Source of the DNA: Minwuia thermotolerans
GTDB lineage: Bacteria; Pseudomonadota; Alphaproteobacteria; Minwuiales; Minwuiaceae
NCBI RefSeq assembly: GCF_002924445.1
Contig: NZ_PIGG01000034.1
Coordinates: forward strand, 62,001-126,000
Direction of reading: 5' to 3'
Length of the DNA stretch: 64,000 nt
Shown here: positions 63,048-64,000 of the stretch, one piece after another
Layout of the letters: every line of letters starts with the position of its first letter
How positions within the stretch are numbered: the first letter of the stretch is position 1
Made by a program: the position numbers and the translations under genes
The notes under the pieces: model-generated
Seen by the model: the letters and a program-made list of their open reading frames with translations, nothing else
Database searches by the model: none
What the model was told of the DNA's origin: nothing

Positions 63048-64000
63048 CTAAGGCAGTGGCACGCCGGCATTCCCGAAGGCCGATTTCTGCCGCTCGGCCA
63101 AGGCGTCGACGTCGAAGTCCTCGATCAGTTCGTGGAACATCCGGTACCAGTTGATCTCCGACTTCAGGTGCAGGAAGACGCCGCCGAGACCGATCGCCGC
63201 GCGGTCCATGAACACGAACTCCCTGGGCGGGGTGACGCCGCCGCGCTCCTTCAGTTCCCGGTGCACGCGCTCGGCGGTTTCGCGGCCGTACATGCCGTCC
63301 TCGCCGAACTCCTGGATGCGCCGCGGCCGGTCCTCCAGCAGCGGCGCGTAGACGAAGCTGGCCCAGAGATTGAGCGTGTCCACCACTTCGGTGGTCAGAC
63401 CCTCGAACCCCCAGCTTTCATAGGCGTGAACGGCGAGATCCCGGTCGTCGTCGCGGATCGCCCGGTAGAGGTCGATGACGCCCTTCACGAATTTCGGCTG
63501 GAAGGTGCGGATACAGCCATAGTCCAGCAGGTTGATCGCGTGATCGTCGCGGACCGAGTAGTTGCCCAGATGCGGGTCGCCGTGGATCACGCCATAACCA
63601 TAGAAGGGCACGTACCAGGCGCGGAACATGTTGACCGCCAGTTCGTTGCGGACCTCGATCGGCGCCTCGCGGAATTCCAGCAGCCGCCGGCCCTCCAGCC
63701 AGCTCATGGTCAGGAGCCGGCCCGTGGAGAGCGCCGGATAGACTTCCGGCACGTGGACGCGGGGCTCGCCGGCCAGCATCTCCCGGTAGAGCGCGATGTG
63801 CCGCGCCTCGAGTTCGTAGTCGAGTTCCTCGCGCAGGCGCGCGGCGATCTCGTCGTGGATATGGCGGGTGTCGATGGAGCGGTCGTAGCGGCGGTAGATG
63901 GAGAAGATGAGCCTGAGCTGGCGCAGGTCGGCTTCCACCGCCGAGCGCATGTCCGGATACTGCAGCTTGCAGGCCAGTTCGTTGCCTTCGAGGTCGGTCG
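63048..64000 (-). CDS. UbiB/AarF-family atypical kinase, truncated by window edge
   Basis: C-terminal about 317 residues of an ABC1/ADCK-type protein kinase-like protein; the 5' end lies beyond the right border, where the frame stays open (LEGNELACKLQYPDM precedes the internal Met). Visible are the catalytic loop YGVIHGDPHLGNYSV and the metal-binding INLLDYGCIRTF. UbiB homologues support ubiquinone synthesis; others act in lipid metabolism. The KxGQ motif and N-terminus are outside the window, so the subfamily cannot be assigned. Confidence 0.88.
   Translation of the reverse strand, partial: TDLEGNELACKLQYPDMRSAVEADLRQLRLIFSIYRRYDRSIDTRHIHDEIAARLREELDYELEARHIALYREMLAGEPRVHVPEVYPALSTGRLLTMSWLEGRRLLEFREAPIEVRNELAVNMFRAWYVPFYGYGVIHGDPHLGNYSVRDDHAINLLDYGCIRTFQPKFVKGVIDLYRAIRDDDRDLAVHAYESWGFEGLTTEVVDTLNLWASFVYAPLLEDRPRRIQEFGEDGMYGRETAERVHRELKERGGVTPPREFVFMDRAAIGLGGVFLHLKSEINWYRMFHELIEDFDVDALAERQKSAFGNAGVPLP

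Overview
This is a G+C-rich (about two thirds by eye), densely coded chromosomal window from an alphaproteobacterium, probably a free-living, possibly marine Rhodospirillales-like lineage. The evidence is the gene content (PilZ, MreB, FolE, CysS, ArgC, GlnK-Amt, TesA/YbbA/YbbP, UbiB/AarF), the codon use, and the short palindromic repeats between genes. I see no tRNA, rRNA, CRISPR array, prophage or intact insertion sequence. The last gene runs off the right edge.

Layout. 0-6 kb: PilZ protein, GST, a lone MreB, a lipoprotein, FolE, CysS, and a HigBA toxin-antitoxin pair with its own palindromic operator. 5.9-11.6 kb: a corrinoid-dependent C1 transfer module. It has an MttB-family methyltransferase without pyrrolysine, a corrinoid protein, DUF1638, a 'virulence factor' small protein, a MetF-like reductase and a methyl-THF:corrinoid methyltransferase. 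Together these could demethylate a quaternary amine such as glycine betaine and pass the methyl group to tetrahydrofolate. 11.7-14.5 kb: a crotonase, a beta-etherase-like GST and an amidohydrolase. 14.5-19.4 kb: a nitrogen block (two Amt transporters, GlnK, an amidase) with a sigma-54 promoter and two NtrC-type TGC-N11-GCA sites upstream of glnK. 19.5-26 kb: argC, an A+T-rich foreign DUF4238 gene, then a coenzyme F420 block (LLM oxidoreductase, CofC, fused CofGH/FbiC), unusual in Proteobacteria.

26-32.7 kb: a Met/Gly-rich periplasmic protein under a palindromic operator, then a type I secretion block (unknown 265-aa protein, ABC exporter with a Cys-less C39-like domain, HlyD adaptor) and a PF14907 nucleotidyltransferase. 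33-46.3 kb: an exopolysaccharide locus with a putative malectin-like secreted protein, outer-membrane beta-barrel, Wza, Wzc (with a near-consensus sigma-54 promoter), a TPR-like membrane protein, two Wzy/WaaL-type polymerases or ligases, a WcaJ-type priming transferase, a Sel1-repeat protein and a PPP phosphatase. It has no ordinary glycosyltransferase and no flippase. The type I secretion block and the polysaccharide block face each other across a structured 338-bp divergent region.

46.4-58 kb: a catabolic/accessory region with a methyltransferase, TauD- and PhyH-type Fe(II)/2OG dioxygenases, a solute-binding-like protein without a signal peptide, two MFS transporters, an acyl-CoA carboxyltransferase, a class II aldolase, an Fe-dependent alcohol dehydrogenase and a 4-hydroxybutyryl-CoA-dehydratase-like protein that appears to lack the iron-sulfur cysteines. 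58-64 kb: ThpR, ArsC, the conserved TesA / YbbA-YbbP arrangement, and a truncated UbiB/AarF kinase. Several palindromic repeat families recur at the 3' ends of convergent genes (11.68, 14.51, 53.0, 53.13, 58.02 kb) and once between two co-oriented genes (55.18 kb).
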